Shown piece by piece: positions 9,020-18,123 of a stretch of DNA of 64,000 bases. The translations under genes and the position numbers were made by a program. Numbering within the stretch: position 1 is the stretch's first letter; the number at the start of each line of letters is the position of its first letter. Source of the stretch: Phyllobacteriaceae bacterium (GTDB lineage Bacteria > Pseudomonadota > Alphaproteobacteria > Rhizobiales > Rhizobiaceae). Where the stretch lies: the NCBI GenBank assembly GCA_002708825.1, contig PAPF01000007.1:143572-207571 (forward strand), read 5' to 3'. The notes under the pieces were generated by a model, which saw only the letters and a program-made list of their open reading frames with translations, searched no databases and was not told the origin of the DNA.

Positions 9020-9777
9020 TCCGCTATGCCCGATATGTCGGGGGTCTCCCAGGCCAGGTGCTGGCCGCCGTCAAGCGCCACGATCTGGCCCGTCACGGAC
9101 CGGTTTTCCCACATCCAGCGGATTGTCGCCCCGAATTCCGCCAGTTCAGGGCCGCGCCCGAGGATCAGTCCCGCGACCTGGGCGTCGAAATCGGCCTGGT
9201 CCTGCCGCTCGTTCGGCAGCGTCGGCCCCGGCCCGATGGCGTTGACGCGGATACGCGGGGCCAGTGCCTGCGCCATGGTGCGCGTCGCCGTCCACAGCGC
9301 CGATTTGGAAAGCGTGTAGGAATAGAAACGCGGCGTCAGCGAAAGGACCCGCTGGTCGATCATGTTGACGATGAGGCCCTCGGCATCCTGCGGCAGCCGC
9401 CTCGCCATGGCGCTGGCGATGAGCGACGGCGCCTTCAGGTGCACCGCGAAATGGCGTTCGAACTGGTCGAGGTCGAAATCGGCGATGCTGTCGTCCTGGA
9501 AGACGGAGGCATTGTTGACGAGAAGCGTGACGGGTCCGAGCGCGTCTTGCGCCGCGCCGACGAGATGCGCCGCCGCGACGGCATCCTCGAGGTCGGCGCG
9601 CACGGCTGCCGCGCGGCCGCCTTCGGCGAGGATGGCATCGGCAAGGGCCTCCGCCTCGTCCGGCGAACGGTTGTAGTGGATGGCGACGGCGAAGCCGTGC
9701 GCGGCCAGATCGCGCACGATCGCCGCGCCGATGCGCCGCGAGCCGCCCGTGACAAGTGCCGTGCCGCGCTGAGCCAT
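9016..9777 (-). CDS. SDR family oxidoreductase, pteridine-reductase/FolM-like
   Basis: A 253-aa short-chain dehydrogenase/reductase with the NADP-binding TGGSRRIG (residues 10-17), the NNAS strand (88-91) and YTLSK (Y154, K158). The usual catalytic serine is replaced by aspartate in NMIDQRV (D141), a feature of the FolM/pteridine reductase branch, so reduction of a pterin such as dihydromonapterin or dihydrofolate is plausible but not shown. The frame is open further upstream; ATG 9777 is the correct start because the Rossmann fold begins there. It is the first gene of the operon running to moaE. Confidence 0.9.
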   Translation of the reverse strand: MAQRGTALVTGGSRRIGAAIVRDLAAHGFAVAIHYNRSPDEAEALADAILAEGGRAAAVRADLEDAVAAAHLVGAAQDALGPVTLLVNNASVFQDDSIADFDLDQFERHFAVHLKAPSLIASAMARRLPQDAEGLIVNMIDQRVLSLTPRFYSYTLSKSALWTATRTMAQALAPRIRVNAIGPGPTLPNERQDQADFDAQVAGLILGRGPELAEFGATIRWMWENRSVTGQIVALDGGQHLAWETPDISGIAE

Positions 9778-9788
9778 GATCCGTTCCC

Positions 9789-10733
9789 TCAGGTTACGAA
9801 AATCGACCACGTATAGGCGGCATAGGCAAGCACCATCGCGATGCCGATGGCCCGTCCGGCGGAAAGGCGCGCATAGGCAAGCGCCGCCAGGATCAGCGTC
9901 GTCGCGGCCATGACCCAGTTGTCGACGGCGATGATGCGCTCGGACACCGAAAGCGGCACGATCATGCCGGTGATGCCGAGAATGCACATGATGTTGAACA
10001 GGTTGGAGCCGACGACATTGCCCATGGCGACGGCCGACGACCCGCGCAGCACGGCCGTCATCGTGGTGGCCAATTCCGGCAGGGAGGTGCCGACCGCGAC
10101 GATGGTCAGGCCGATGGCTTCGTCGGAAACGCCGAACGCGCTGGCGATGTCGCTGGCGCCCATCACGGTGAGCTGTGCGCCGATCGGAAGACCGATCAGT
10201 CCGCCCAGGATCGACAGGCCGATCCGGTACTTGTCATGCGGCGCTTCGCCGATCTCCTCGTGGTAGTCGTCCTGCGGTTCCTTGCGCGTGCGGGCGGTGT
10301 GAATCTGCCAGGCAATGTAACCGGCCAGCATGGCGAACAGGACAACCCCTTCCAGACGCCCCAGGACCCCGTTCATCGACATCCAGATATAGACAGCCGT
10401 CACGCCGATCATCGCGGTCATGTTGCGCCTGAGCCCGGGCTCGGTCGCCGCCAGCGGCGCGATCAGCGCCGGCAGGCCGATGACCAGCAGGACATTGGCG
10501 ATGTTGGAGCCCACGACATTGCCGATGGCGATGCCGGGCGAGCCCGAAAGTGCTGCCTGGGTGGAAATGAAGAGTTCCGGCGCCGAGGTGCCGAAGGCGA
10601 CCACCGTCAGTCCGATGACGAGCGGCGATATGCCAAGGTTCTCGGCAAGGCCGACGGCGCCGCGCACGAGATAGTCGCCGGCAAACACGAGCATGACGAG
10701 GCCGGCTGCAAGAATGAGAAAGCTGAGAATCAT
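9789..10733 (-). CDS. Calcium/sodium antiporter (CaCA, YrbG-type)
   Basis: A 314-aa inner-membrane exchanger with the two inverted CaCA repeats. The alpha-1 repeat reads GLTVVAFGTSAPELFIS and NVVGSNIANVLLV. The alpha-2 repeat reads GLTIVAVGTSLPELATTMTA and NVVGSNLFNIMCI, and the acidic residues in GTSxPE are the ion ligands. There are about ten hydrophobic segments. It lies 11 bases upstream of the SDR gene on the same strand, so it may head that operon. Confidence 0.95.
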   Translation of the reverse strand: MILSFLILAAGLVMLVFAGDYLVRGAVGLAENLGISPLVIGLTVVAFGTSAPELFISTQAALSGSPGIAIGNVVGSNIANVLLVIGLPALIAPLAATEPGLRRNMTAMIGVTAVYIWMSMNGVLGRLEGVVLFAMLAGYIAWQIHTARTRKEPQDDYHEEIGEAPHDKYRIGLSILGGLIGLPIGAQLTVMGASDIASAFGVSDEAIGLTIVAVGTSLPELATTMTAVLRGSSAVAMGNVVGSNLFNIMCILGITGMIVPLSVSERIIAVDNWVMAATTLILAALAYARLSAGRAIGIAMVLAYAAYTWSIFVT

Positions 10734-11027
10734 GAGGCATCCGTCGGAAGGGCACTTGCCGGGCCTATATAGGCAACGGTCTGCCGCCCTCCAACCCCGG
10801 CAGCCCGAAAGTCATGCCTGTGGCACGATGGACACATCGTCTTTTCGCCTCATTGCAGCCGGGAAAACTCCTTGTTCCCGGTCTGCTTCGGACAAATTCC
10901 GGGCAGAGATTGCGACCGGTCCGGCGAGGGGAAATCCCGCGCCTGCCTCCCGATGCGGGGACCGGCGCCGGGCCCATGGAACACTGCCGCCCGCGTTGCG
11001 TTTGATTGGCGGCAAAGGAGAAAGAGC
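10734..11027. other. Divergent intergenic region, antiporter / outer-membrane protein
   Basis: A 294-bp gap between two divergent genes. It contains a 12-bp perfect palindrome GCCTATATAGGC at 10763-10774, about 30 bases before the antiporter start. This could be its -10 region or an operator. A clear Shine-Dalgarno AAAGGAG (11014-11020) precedes the outer-membrane protein. I see no RNA gene or convincing small ORF. Confidence 0.5.
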
Positions 11028-11699
11028 ATGACCATGAGTGTTATCAAGAACCGTACCGCCGCATTGGCTGCCGGCATTGCGTTTGCCGTCCTTTCCGGCC
11101 CGGCCCTGGCCGCCGATGCCATCGGCGAAGAGCCCCCGGCTCCCCCGGCCGCTCCCGTCTACGAGGAAGCCCCGGCTGGCTGGGAAGGCGCCTATCTCGG
11201 TGTCACCGGTTCCTATTCGGCGGGCGAAGCCTCCCATTCGCAGCCGGTGCCCAACAGCCATGTCACCGACGGTTTCAAGGGCGGTGCCTTCGGCGGTTTC
11301 AACTGGCAGAACGGCCAGTTCGTCTACGGCCTGGAGGGTGATGTCAGCGGCGGTGAAGTCGACGGCAACAATGCCGGCCGCGGCTTCGAATCCGCTGTTG
11401 ACGGCTCGGTCCGCGCGCGTGCCGGCCTCGCCGTCGGCGAGCGTACCCTTGTCTACGGCACGGCAGGTCTTGCCGCCGCACGCCTGAAGGCCGCCGAGGG
11501 TGGCGTGATCGATTCCAAGACGGGTCTCGGCTGGACGGCCGGTGCCGGTGTCGATGTGAAGGTCACCGACGACGTGTTCGCCCGCGGCGAATACCGCTAC
11601 ACCGACTATGGTTCGCAGACGTTCCAGACCGGTTCGGGCGCCAACTCCGTCAATGCCGACGAGAACCGCTTCACCGTCGGCCTCGGCGTGAAGTTCTGA
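11028..11699 (+). CDS. Outer-membrane beta-barrel protein (Omp25/Omp31-like)
   Basis: A 223-aa precursor with a Sec signal peptide ending ALAADA around residue 27, followed by a Pro/Glu-rich linker and an eight-stranded-barrel-type domain: alternating strands such as GAYLGVTGSYS, GGAFGGFNWQNGQFVYGLEG and FARGEYRYTDYG, ending VGLGVKF with the C-terminal aromatic needed for BAM insertion. This is the architecture of rhizobial/brucellar Omp25/Omp31-type proteins. The start has AAAGGAG seven bases upstream, and the gene is closed by a strong terminator. Role is presumably structural or permeability-related. Confidence 0.9.
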   Translation: MTMSVIKNRTAALAAGIAFAVLSGPALAADAIGEEPPAPPAAPVYEEAPAGWEGAYLGVTGSYSAGEASHSQPVPNSHVTDGFKGGAFGGFNWQNGQFVYGLEGDVSGGEVDGNNAGRGFESAVDGSVRARAGLAVGERTLVYGTAGLAAARLKAAEGGVIDSKTGLGWTAGAGVDVKVTDDVFARGEYRYTDYGSQTFQTGSGANSVNADENRFTVGLGVKF

Positions 11700-11725
11700 T
11701 CCGGCACTGACCGGCAGCAGAATGA

Positions 11726-11757
11726 AACCCGGGATGCACCCGCATCCCGGGTTTTTT
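11726..11757 (+). terminator. Rho-independent terminator of the outer-membrane protein gene
   Basis: A perfect 12-bp stem (AACCCGGGATGC with GCATCCCGGGTT) and four-base loop is followed by six T residues, 26 bases after the stop codon. It lies between convergent genes, and its 5' A run makes it partly bidirectional for the GST gene on the minus strand. Confidence 0.92.
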
Positions 11758-11774
11758 CGTGGCCGCGCCTTTCG

Positions 11775-12374
11775 TCAGCCATGGGGCACGAGGGCGGCGA
11801 GATCCGGATATTTCTCGTCGAACTTCTTGACCCAGCGCACGAGTTTCGCGCGTCCGCGCTCCCATTTGCCCTCGAAACGCAACGACGCGTAACCGAGCGC
11901 GGCACGTAATGCGAGATGCCCGCCATGAACCTTCCCGGTCAGGCGCGGCGGGTTCGCATTGAAATGGTCGAGCGCGCGCGTCGCTTTCTTCCACTGCTTG
12001 TCCAGCCAGGGCTGATGCACCAGTTCTTCCGGCCGGAAGCGCCGCTCGTAGACATGGGCCAGCAGCGCGTCCATCAGGCCGTCGGCAAGTGCTTCGGTGA
12101 CTTCCGCGTCCGTGCGTTTGGCCGCATTGGCGGGAAAAATGCTGTTGCGTTTTTCCCGGTTGATGAATTGCAGGATCATGGCGCTGTCGAACACTGCCCG
12201 CCCGTCATCGGTCAGGAGCACCGGGATCTTGCCAAGCGGGTTGTTGTCGATCAGCAGATCGGGCTCGGCATTGGTGTCGACGCTGACCGCTTCAACCGCG
12301 TAGCCGGCGAGCGCTGCGGCCATGCGCGCCTTGGCGGAATAGGGGGAAGGACCGGAATAGAGCAGTTTCGGCAT
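11775..12374 (-). CDS. Glutathione S-transferase family protein
   Basis: A 199-aa GST-fold protein beginning MPKLLYSGPSPYSAKARMA, with the cis-proline motif GKIPVLL and the glutathione-contact segment VFDSAMILQFIN, then the helical C-terminal domain ending in KFDEKYP. Its SPYSAKAR active-site start puts it near the YfcF/theta-like bacterial GSTs, and substrate is not predictable. The ATG at 12374 has a GAGGAAACCCC leader giving a GAGG ribosome site. Its 5' end lies 39 bases from the 3' end of the RNase T2 gene on the same strand. Confidence 0.88.
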   Translation of the reverse strand: MPKLLYSGPSPYSAKARMAAALAGYAVEAVSVDTNAEPDLLIDNNPLGKIPVLLTDDGRAVFDSAMILQFINREKRNSIFPANAAKRTDAEVTEALADGLMDALLAHVYERRFRPEELVHQPWLDKQWKKATRALDHFNANPPRLTGKVHGGHLALRAALGYASLRFEGKWERGRAKLVRWVKKFDEKYPDLAALVPHG

Positions 12375-12412
12375 GGGGTTTCCTCGGGTCGGGTCCGGAT
12401 TGTCCGGACGTT

Positions 12413-13084
12413 TCACTGTTTTGCGGGCATGGAGAGCCTTGGGGCGCGGCAACCGGCGCGGTCCACCTGCGGGCAGGCGGTGAAGTCGAGCGAGCGGTCA
12501 AGGCAGATCCGCACCTCGCGCATCAGCCGGCCGTCGCAGGCAACCGCGATCTCGTCCGGATCCAGCCCGCGATTGGTCCGAATGAAGGCGTTCTCCACCT
12601 CTTTCGGACTGGTCGTGCCGCCGCCGATCCCCGGAGGGATGCGCACCCGCTCGCGCGCCTTGCGCGTGAGGGCGAAATAGTCGCGTTGCGAAAGGCCCGA
12701 GCAGGTGCCGTGCTTGCGCCATTCATGCGCGGCAAGACCGTCGGTCGGAAACAGGTCGCGCACCGATGAGAGAAGCTGGCGCGGCACGCGGTCGGGTTCG
12801 GATGACCGGCAATTGGCGGGATAGCCCTTGTCCTTCTGGGGCCACAGCCCGTGCACGACAAAGCCGTCCGGGCCGTTGCGCCCGCACTGGCGCCGGTCGG
12901 CGCGCCCGCCCTCCGCCGCGCAATAGGACGGCGACCAGGAAAGCGCCAGGACATAGAAGTCGAAACCGTCACCGGCAGCCTCTGCCTGGCTGGCTGAGGT
13001 CGTTGCCGGATCAACACCGGTATCGGCGCACCCGCCCAGGAAGGCAGCCAGCAGTGCCGCCCAAAGAGGCAACCGGAATGGCAT
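12413..13084 (-). CDS. RNase T2 family ribonuclease, predicted lipoprotein
   Basis: A 223-aa protein with both RNase T2 active-site blocks: CAS I FVVHGLWPQ (His78) and CAS II HEWRKHGTC (His120, Lys124, His125), with cysteines for the conserved disulfides. These enzymes cleave RNA non-specifically via 2',3'-cyclic phosphates. The N-terminus MPFRLPLWAALLAAFLGGC has a lipobox with Cys19, so the mature enzyme is probably membrane-anchored in the periplasm rather than freely secreted. The start is the ATG at 13084, giving the signal peptide; upstream codons are not family sequence. It lies 8 bases downstream of a small secreted-protein gene. Confidence 0.93.
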   Translation of the reverse strand: MPFRLPLWAALLAAFLGGCADTGVDPATTSASQAEAAGDGFDFYVLALSWSPSYCAAEGGRADRRQCGRNGPDGFVVHGLWPQKDKGYPANCRSSEPDRVPRQLLSSVRDLFPTDGLAAHEWRKHGTCSGLSQRDYFALTRKARERVRIPPGIGGGTTSPKEVENAFIRTNRGLDPDEIAVACDGRLMREVRICLDRSLDFTACPQVDRAGCRAPRLSMPAKQ

Positions 13085-13091
13085 CCCGGCC

Positions 13092-13520
13092 TCAGCGGAC
13101 CACGCGGCACCAGGCGTTGTAGACCTTCCAGCGGTCGAAGCCGGCGACGCAGAACTGTACGCCATCGCCGAATTTGCCGGCAAAGCCCATGCCGTCCTCG
13201 ATCATGTACCAGACCGAGCGGCGATGGCCGTCGGACATGTGCGCCGTCGCCTGGCAATAGCGCCGCGAAATCATCGTGTGGGTCGCCTTGGACGCGGGCA
13301 CGAACCGGCGCTCATGGACGTGGTCGAACGACACGATCCGCACATCGGGCAGGTGCGGCACGTGGCGCACCTGGTGGGCGAACTTGCCGGTGATGACCCG
13401 CAGCACGCGGGCGTCGTCGCATTGCGCGTCGAAACCGATGAAATTGAACGCCTTGGCAGGAGCGGTGAAAGCGGCTGCCAGCACCAGGGCGCTGATGATC
13501 TTCGTGGCCAAACGGAACAT
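13092..13520 (-). CDS. Small secreted protein of unknown function
   Basis: A 142-aa hypothetical protein. MFRLATKIISALVLAAAFTAPAKA is a clear Sec signal peptide cleaved near residue 24. The mature part has four cysteines (CDD, YCQ, FCVAG, AWCR), compatible with disulfides in the periplasm, and ends VYNAWCRVV. I do not recognise the family. The ATG at 13520 gives the signal peptide. It precedes the RNase T2 lipoprotein by only 8 bases, so the two are probably cotranscribed and may share a periplasmic role. Confidence 0.8.
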   Translation of the reverse strand: MFRLATKIISALVLAAAFTAPAKAFNFIGFDAQCDDARVLRVITGKFAHQVRHVPHLPDVRIVSFDHVHERRFVPASKATHTMISRRYCQATAHMSDGHRRSVWYMIEDGMGFAGKFGDGVQFCVAGFDRWKVYNAWCRVVR

Positions 13521-13653
13521 GATGCGCCTCGCTTGATGGTTGGGCCGGGTCGGGACTCGCCGGCAGTTTGGAATCACGCCGGGCAGGGGTCAAGCAGCAG
13601 TTGCTGTCCGTCGGAATGCCGCAGGCCTGTCCATGAAGGACTCCGCCGCTGGC

Positions 13654-14502
13654 TCACTCGCCCGCCAGCCATTCCACCGACCAGCGCGCCACGCCATCCT
13701 CGGCCATTACCGCGCCGATGGCCGGCAGCAGCGTCCGCATGTCCGCTTCCAGCGTGAAGGGAGGATTGACGACGATCATGCCCGAGCCGTCGAGCCGCGG
13801 ATCGGGCGACGGCGCGCGCACCGACAGCGTGATGTCGAGGATCTTCGGAATGCCGCTTGCCCGGAGCCTGTCGCGGAAAGCGGCAACCGCCTTGCGGTCC
13901 TTGACGGGATACCAGAGCGCGTAGGTGCCGCCCGGCCAGCGCCCGTGCCCGGTTTGAAGCGCCTGCGCGAGGCGGTCGAAATCACCCTCCTTCTCGAAGG
14001 GCGGATCCATCAGCACCAGCCCGCGCTTTTCCTTGGGCGGCAGTTGCGCGCCGGGCGCCAGCCATCCGTCCAGTTCGATCACGCGCACCTGGTAATCGCC
14101 CGCGAACAGCGCCTTGAGGCGTTCGGCGTCTTGCGGATGCAGTTCGATGGCGGTCAGCCGGTCCTGCTTGCGCAACAACGCGCGGACGAGAAATGGCGAG
14201 CCGGGATAATGGCTTGCGCCGCCGTCCGGATTCACCGTGCGAACCACCTGAATCAATGGCTCAAGCAGGCCGGCGGCATCAGCGGGAAGGTCGGCCTCCA
14301 GGATCCGGCCAATACCGCCCCGCCATTCGCCGGTCTTCTGCGCCTGTTCTCCCGAAAGGTCGTAGAGACCGGCGCCGGCATGGGTATCGATGACGCGGAA
14401 CGCCTTCTCCTTGCCTTTCAGGTATTCGACGATTCGCGCCAGCACCGCGTGCTTGAGAACATCGGCGAAATTGCCCGCGTGATAGATGTGGCGATAGTTC
14501 AT
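13654..14502 (-). CDS. rlmJ: 23S rRNA (adenine(2030)-N6)-methyltransferase
   Basis: A 282-aa SAM-dependent methyltransferase of the RlmJ (YhiR) family, modifying A2030 of 23S rRNA. The start MNYRHIYHAGNFADVLKH is the family signature. DTHAGAGLYDL is the SAM-binding loop, and LMDPPFEKEGDF is the motif IV [DN]PP[FY] catalytic segment. I chose ATG 14502 over an upstream ATG because it gives the conserved N-terminus. It is divergent from the molybdopterin oxidoreductase. Confidence 0.95.
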   Translation of the reverse strand: MNYRHIYHAGNFADVLKHAVLARIVEYLKGKEKAFRVIDTHAGAGLYDLSGEQAQKTGEWRGGIGRILEADLPADAAGLLEPLIQVVRTVNPDGGASHYPGSPFLVRALLRKQDRLTAIELHPQDAERLKALFAGDYQVRVIELDGWLAPGAQLPPKEKRGLVLMDPPFEKEGDFDRLAQALQTGHGRWPGGTYALWYPVKDRKAVAAFRDRLRASGIPKILDITLSVRAPSPDPRLDGSGMIVVNPPFTLEADMRTLLPAIGAVMAEDGVARWSVEWLAGE

Positions 14503-14595
14503 GGCCGCTCGCACCCGTTTGCGTGATGGCATCCATCACGCCTTTTCATGCATCCTCGCCTACACCGGCGGCGCGCTTTCGGCTAGGGTGGACCC

Positions 14596-16701
14596 ATGAA
14601 CCAGCACACCCCCATCCGCATCGGCCACTCGGCCTGTCCGCACGATTGTCCCTCGACCTGCGCCCTCGATGTCGAGATCGGCGCCGATGGCCGCATAGGC
14701 CGCGTTCACGGGGCCAGGGAAAACACCTACACCGCCGGCGTCATCTGCGCCAAGGTGGCGCGCTATGCCGAACGCATCCACCATCCCGACCGCCTGACGA
14801 AACCCCTGGTGCGTTCCGGCGCGAAGGGTGGCGGCGAATGGAAGGAGGCCAGCTGGGAGGCGGCACTTGATCTTGTGGCAGAACGGCTGGCAGATGCGGC
14901 GCGCCGCGACGGCTCCGAGGCTGTCTGGCCCTATTTCTATGCCGGCACCATGGGGCTTGTTCAGCGCGACGGCATTCACCGCCTGCGCCATGCCATGAAA
15001 TGGTCCGGCCAGTTCGATTCCATCTGCACCAATCCCGCATGGACCGGCTTCGTTGCCGGCACCGGCGCTCTGCGCGGCCCCGATCCGCGCGAGATGGCGA
15101 AGGCCGATTGCGTCGTCATCTGGGGCACCAACGCGGTGGCCACCCAGGTCAACGTGATGACCCATGCGGTGAAGGCCCGCAAGGAGCGCGGCGCGAAGAT
15201 CGTCGTCATCGACATCTACGACAATCCCACGGTGAAGCAGGCCGACATGGGCCTTGTCCTGAGACCGGGCACGGATGCTGCGCTGGCCTGCGCGGCCATG
15301 CATGTCGCCTTCCGCGACGGCCATGCCGACCGGGACTATCTCGCGAAATTCAGCGACGATCCGGTCGGCCTTGAAGCCCATCTGCGGACCCGCACCCCGC
15401 AATGGGCCTCGGCCATCACCGGGCTCGGCGTCGACGAGATCGAGGCCTTCGCCCGGCTCGTGGGCACGACGAAGCGCAGCTTTTTCCGCCTCGGCTACGG
15501 CTTCACCCGGTCGCGCAACGGCACGGTTGCCATGCATGCCGCGGCATCCCTGGCCACGGTGCTGGGAAGCTGGAAGCATGAGGGCGGCGGTGCCTTCCAT
15601 TCCAATTCCGGCATTTTCCGGCTCGACAATGGCGAGATCATCGGCACGAAGCTGATGGACCCGAAGGTCCGCCACCTCGACCAGTCGAAGATCGGCCGTA
15701 TTCTCACCGGCGAGGCGGACAGCCTGAACGGCGGCCCGCCCGTGACGGCGCTTTTCGTCCAGAACACCAATCCGGCCAATGTGGCGCCCGAGCAGCGCAA
15801 GGTGATTGCCGGGTTGATGCGCGACGACCTGTTCGTCTGCGTGCACGAGCAGTTCATGACCGACACGGCGAAGCTGGCCGACGTCGTGCTGCCCGCCACC
15901 ATGTTCATGGAGCATGACGACATCTATCGCGGCGGCGGCAACCAGCACATCATTCCCGGCCCGAAGCTCGTCGATCCGCCCGAAGGCCCGCGCTCCAACC
16001 ATTTCGTCATCAACGAACTGGCGAAACGCCTCGGCGTCGCTCATCTGCCGGGCTTTGGAAAGTCCGAGCGCGAACTGATCACCGCCATGCTGGAGAAGCG
16101 CGGCCTCGGCTCCTATGAAGACCTGTGCCAACGCCGCTGGGCGGACATGCAGCCCTCTTTCGAGGAAAGTCACTACCTGAACGGCTTCGCCTTTCCGGAC
16201 GGCCGGTTCCGCTTCCGCCCGGACTGGACCGGCACCATCGCGCCCAACAAGCCGCCGAAGTCGGTCGGCCTGCTCGGCCCCCATGGCGACCTGCCGGCCT
16301 ATCCGGACCATTTCGAGGCCATCGAGACCGTGGACGCGGCCCATCCCTTCCGCCTCGCCACGTCACCGGCCCCGCAATTCCTCAATTCGACCTTCACGGA
16401 GACGCCGGGCTCCAGCCGGCGCGAAGGCCGGCCGGAACTGATGATCCACCCGGACGATGCGGCCGAAAAAGGCATTGCCGACGGCGCACGGGTGGAAATC
16501 GGCAATGCGCGCGGCGAGGTGGTCCTGCATGCGCGCCTGTTTGAAGGCGTCCGGCGTGGCGTGGTGATCGCTGAAGGCATCTGGCCCAACGCCGCCCATG
16601 AGCGCGGCGAGGGCATCAACGTGCTCACCGGGGCCGATTCCGTTGCGCCCTATGGCGGCGCGGCCTTTCACGACACCAAGGTGTGGGTGCGGGTGGCCTG
16701 A
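14596..16701 (+). CDS. Molybdopterin-dependent oxidoreductase (MopB family)
   Basis: A 701-aa bis-MGD-type enzyme without a Tat signal, so probably cytoplasmic. An N-terminal [4Fe-4S] site is formed by Cys14, Cys18, Cys22 (CPHDCPSTC) and Cys51 (GVICAK). The molybdopterin oxidoreductase domain follows (VVIWGTNAVATQVN, GGGAFHSNSGIF), then the dinucleotide-binding C-terminal domain (LMIHPDDAAEKGIADGARVE). Substrate is unknown: the family includes formate dehydrogenase-like, assimilatory-nitrate-reductase-like and thiosulfate/polysulfide enzymes, and there is no partner subunit adjacent. It needs the MoaD/MoaE pathway encoded at 5.5-6.2 kb. Confidence 0.92.
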   Translation: MNQHTPIRIGHSACPHDCPSTCALDVEIGADGRIGRVHGARENTYTAGVICAKVARYAERIHHPDRLTKPLVRSGAKGGGEWKEASWEAALDLVAERLADAARRDGSEAVWPYFYAGTMGLVQRDGIHRLRHAMKWSGQFDSICTNPAWTGFVAGTGALRGPDPREMAKADCVVIWGTNAVATQVNVMTHAVKARKERGAKIVVIDIYDNPTVKQADMGLVLRPGTDAALACAAMHVAFRDGHADRDYLAKFSDDPVGLEAHLRTRTPQWASAITGLGVDEIEAFARLVGTTKRSFFRLGYGFTRSRNGTVAMHAAASLATVLGSWKHEGGGAFHSNSGIFRLDNGEIIGTKLMDPKVRHLDQSKIGRILTGEADSLNGGPPVTALFVQNTNPANVAPEQRKVIAGLMRDDLFVCVHEQFMTDTAKLADVVLPATMFMEHDDIYRGGGNQHIIPGPKLVDPPEGPRSNHFVINELAKRLGVAHLPGFGKSERELITAMLEKRGLGSYEDLCQRRWADMQPSFEESHYLNGFAFPDGRFRFRPDWTGTIAPNKPPKSVGLLGPHGDLPAYPDHFEAIETVDAAHPFRLATSPAPQFLNSTFTETPGSSRREGRPELMIHPDDAAEKGIADGARVEIGNARGEVVLHARLFEGVRRGVVIAEGIWPNAAHERGEGINVLTGADSVAPYGGAAFHDTKVWVRVA

Positions 16702-16707
16702 CCGGTT

Positions 16708-17406
16708 CTATTGTTGGCGCCCGTCCAGAACTTGTGCCCGGAAGGCGTCCAGAAACGTGCCGATCTTCGAAGATGACAGGCAGAAGCTGCGCATGTCCGA
16801 TTCGACCGGCACGCTCACGATATTTTCCAGAGAGCCGTAGAGCGAGGCATCCAGCGAACATGCCCGGTCTCCGAAGAAGAACGGGCCTTCCATGGCTGCC
16901 TCGATGGCTTGTAGGTCGCTGACGCCGAAACGGGCAATTTCGTCCGCCGGATCACGTCCCAGCCCCTGGCCTTTCAGGTCACGGGCGATCCGGCGAACCA
17001 GCATTGGGAAAACGAGACGGCGCACCGGCCATGGGGCCTTGCCGAAAAACAGGTTGCAGGTTGTTTCCCTCGCCATGATCCAGCGCGAATGAACGACGGC
17101 GAAATAGAGATGTTCCTCGACCATGCGGCGGAAAGCCATTGCGATCGCGTTTTGCCGGTCGGTGAGATGGCCATCGAAATCAATGCCTTTCACCTCTTCC
17201 AGGTAGCGTTGGATGAGGCTTGAATCGGCAATGGTCCGATCGCCGTCGAGGAGCACCGGCAGCTTGCCGGTCCGGCTCTTCATCGGCAGGCCGGGCCTGG
17301 TTTCGAAGTCCAGTGCGGACATGACCAGAAGTGCTTCGGCCTTGAGCCCGAAGGGGGAGGGGCAGCGCACGCCGCCTGCGGGCGCGAAGGTGATCAGTTT
17401 GAGCAT
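16708..17406 (-). CDS. Glutathione S-transferase-like protein (FAX/metaxin-type C-terminus)
   Basis: A 232-aa GST-fold protein: the N-terminal thioredoxin-like part starts MLKLITFAPAGGVRCPSPF, GKLPVLLDG is the cis-Pro loop, and ADSSLIQRYLEE is the SNAIL/TRAIL equivalent. The long helical domain (HLYFAVVHSRWIM, GPFFFGDRACSLDASLYGSL) resembles the Tom37/metaxin/failed-axon-connections branch. Upstream codons before ATG 17406 lack family character. It is convergent with the molybdopterin oxidoreductase (6-bp gap). Function unknown. Confidence 0.82.
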   Translation of the reverse strand: MLKLITFAPAGGVRCPSPFGLKAEALLVMSALDFETRPGLPMKSRTGKLPVLLDGDRTIADSSLIQRYLEEVKGIDFDGHLTDRQNAIAMAFRRMVEEHLYFAVVHSRWIMARETTCNLFFGKAPWPVRRLVFPMLVRRIARDLKGQGLGRDPADEIARFGVSDLQAIEAAMEGPFFFGDRACSLDASLYGSLENIVSVPVESDMRSFCLSSSKIGTFLDAFRAQVLDGRQQ

Positions 17407-17499
17407 GGCGGTCGATCCGTTCGCTGATGAAACGATGTGGTTCGCTACCATGCCCATGCATGCAGCCCGTTGTCAGCAGGCAAGGCGCCGGTTAGCGCT

Positions 17500-18123
17500 T
17501 CAGTTGCGGAAAACCGCTCTGCCGTCGCCGCCCATGCGCACGTCGCCGCGTGCCAGCATGGCGAGAGCCTCGGGGTAGGTGGCGTGTTCGGCCTCCAGCA
17601 CGCGGGCGGACAGCGTTTCCTCCGTGTCGCCGGTCCTGACCGGCACCGCCGTCTGCGCGATGATCGGTCCGTCATCCATGTCCGGCGTCACGAAATGGAC
17701 GGTGCAGCCATGCACACGAACCCCTGCATCCAGCGCGCGCTGATGTGTGTCCAGCCCCTTGAACAGCGGCAGCAGGGCAGGGTGGATGTTGATCATGCGG
17801 CCCTGCCAGGCGCGCACGAAATCAGGCGTCAGCAGGCGCATGTAGCCTGCCAGCGCCACGATCTCGATCTTTGCCGCGCTGAGCGCCGCGTCGATGGCCG
17901 CGTCATGGGCCTCGCGGCTGCCATGGTCGCGATAGGCGATAACCTGCGTCTCGATACCGGCGGCGCGCGCGGTCTCCAGGCCCCTGGCATCGGCCTTGTT
18001 GGAAATGACGAGAACGATCTCGGCGGGAAAGGCCGGGTCCATGGCAGCCTGGATCAGCGCCGTCATGTTGGAGCCGCGTCCGGAAATGAGCACGGCGGTG
18101 CGCTTGCGCGGTGCCGTGGTCAC
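17500..18123 (-). CDS. purN: Phosphoribosylglycinamide formyltransferase
   Basis: A 207-aa GAR transformylase, third step of purine synthesis, using 10-formyl-THF. The phosphate-binding GRGSN is at residues 15-19. Catalytic residues sit in [14 protein letters not shown] (Asn and His) and [11 protein letters not shown] (Asp). The start is GTG at 18123, overlapping the purM stop as GTGA, so the pair is translationally coupled. Length is normal. Confidence 0.97.
   Translation of the reverse strand: MTTAPRKRTAVLISGRGSNMTALIQAAMDPAFPAEIVLVISNKADARGLETARAAGIETQVIAYRDHGSREAHDAAIDAALSAAKIEIVALAGYMRLLTPDFVRAWQGRMINIHPALLPLFKGLDTHQRALDAGVRVHGCTVHFVTPDMDDGPIIAQTAVPVRTGDTEETLSARVLEAEHATYPEALAMLARGDVRMGGDGRAVFRN

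Noticed and set aside
9019-9777. LexA control of uvrC
   Set aside because: No GTTC-N7-GTTC or GAAC-N7-GAAC site was seen before the SDR-uvrC operon.
10763-10774. Palindrome GCCTATATAGGC as a specific operator
   Set aside because: Short and AT-centred, equally explained as a -10 element; kept only as a note on the spacer.
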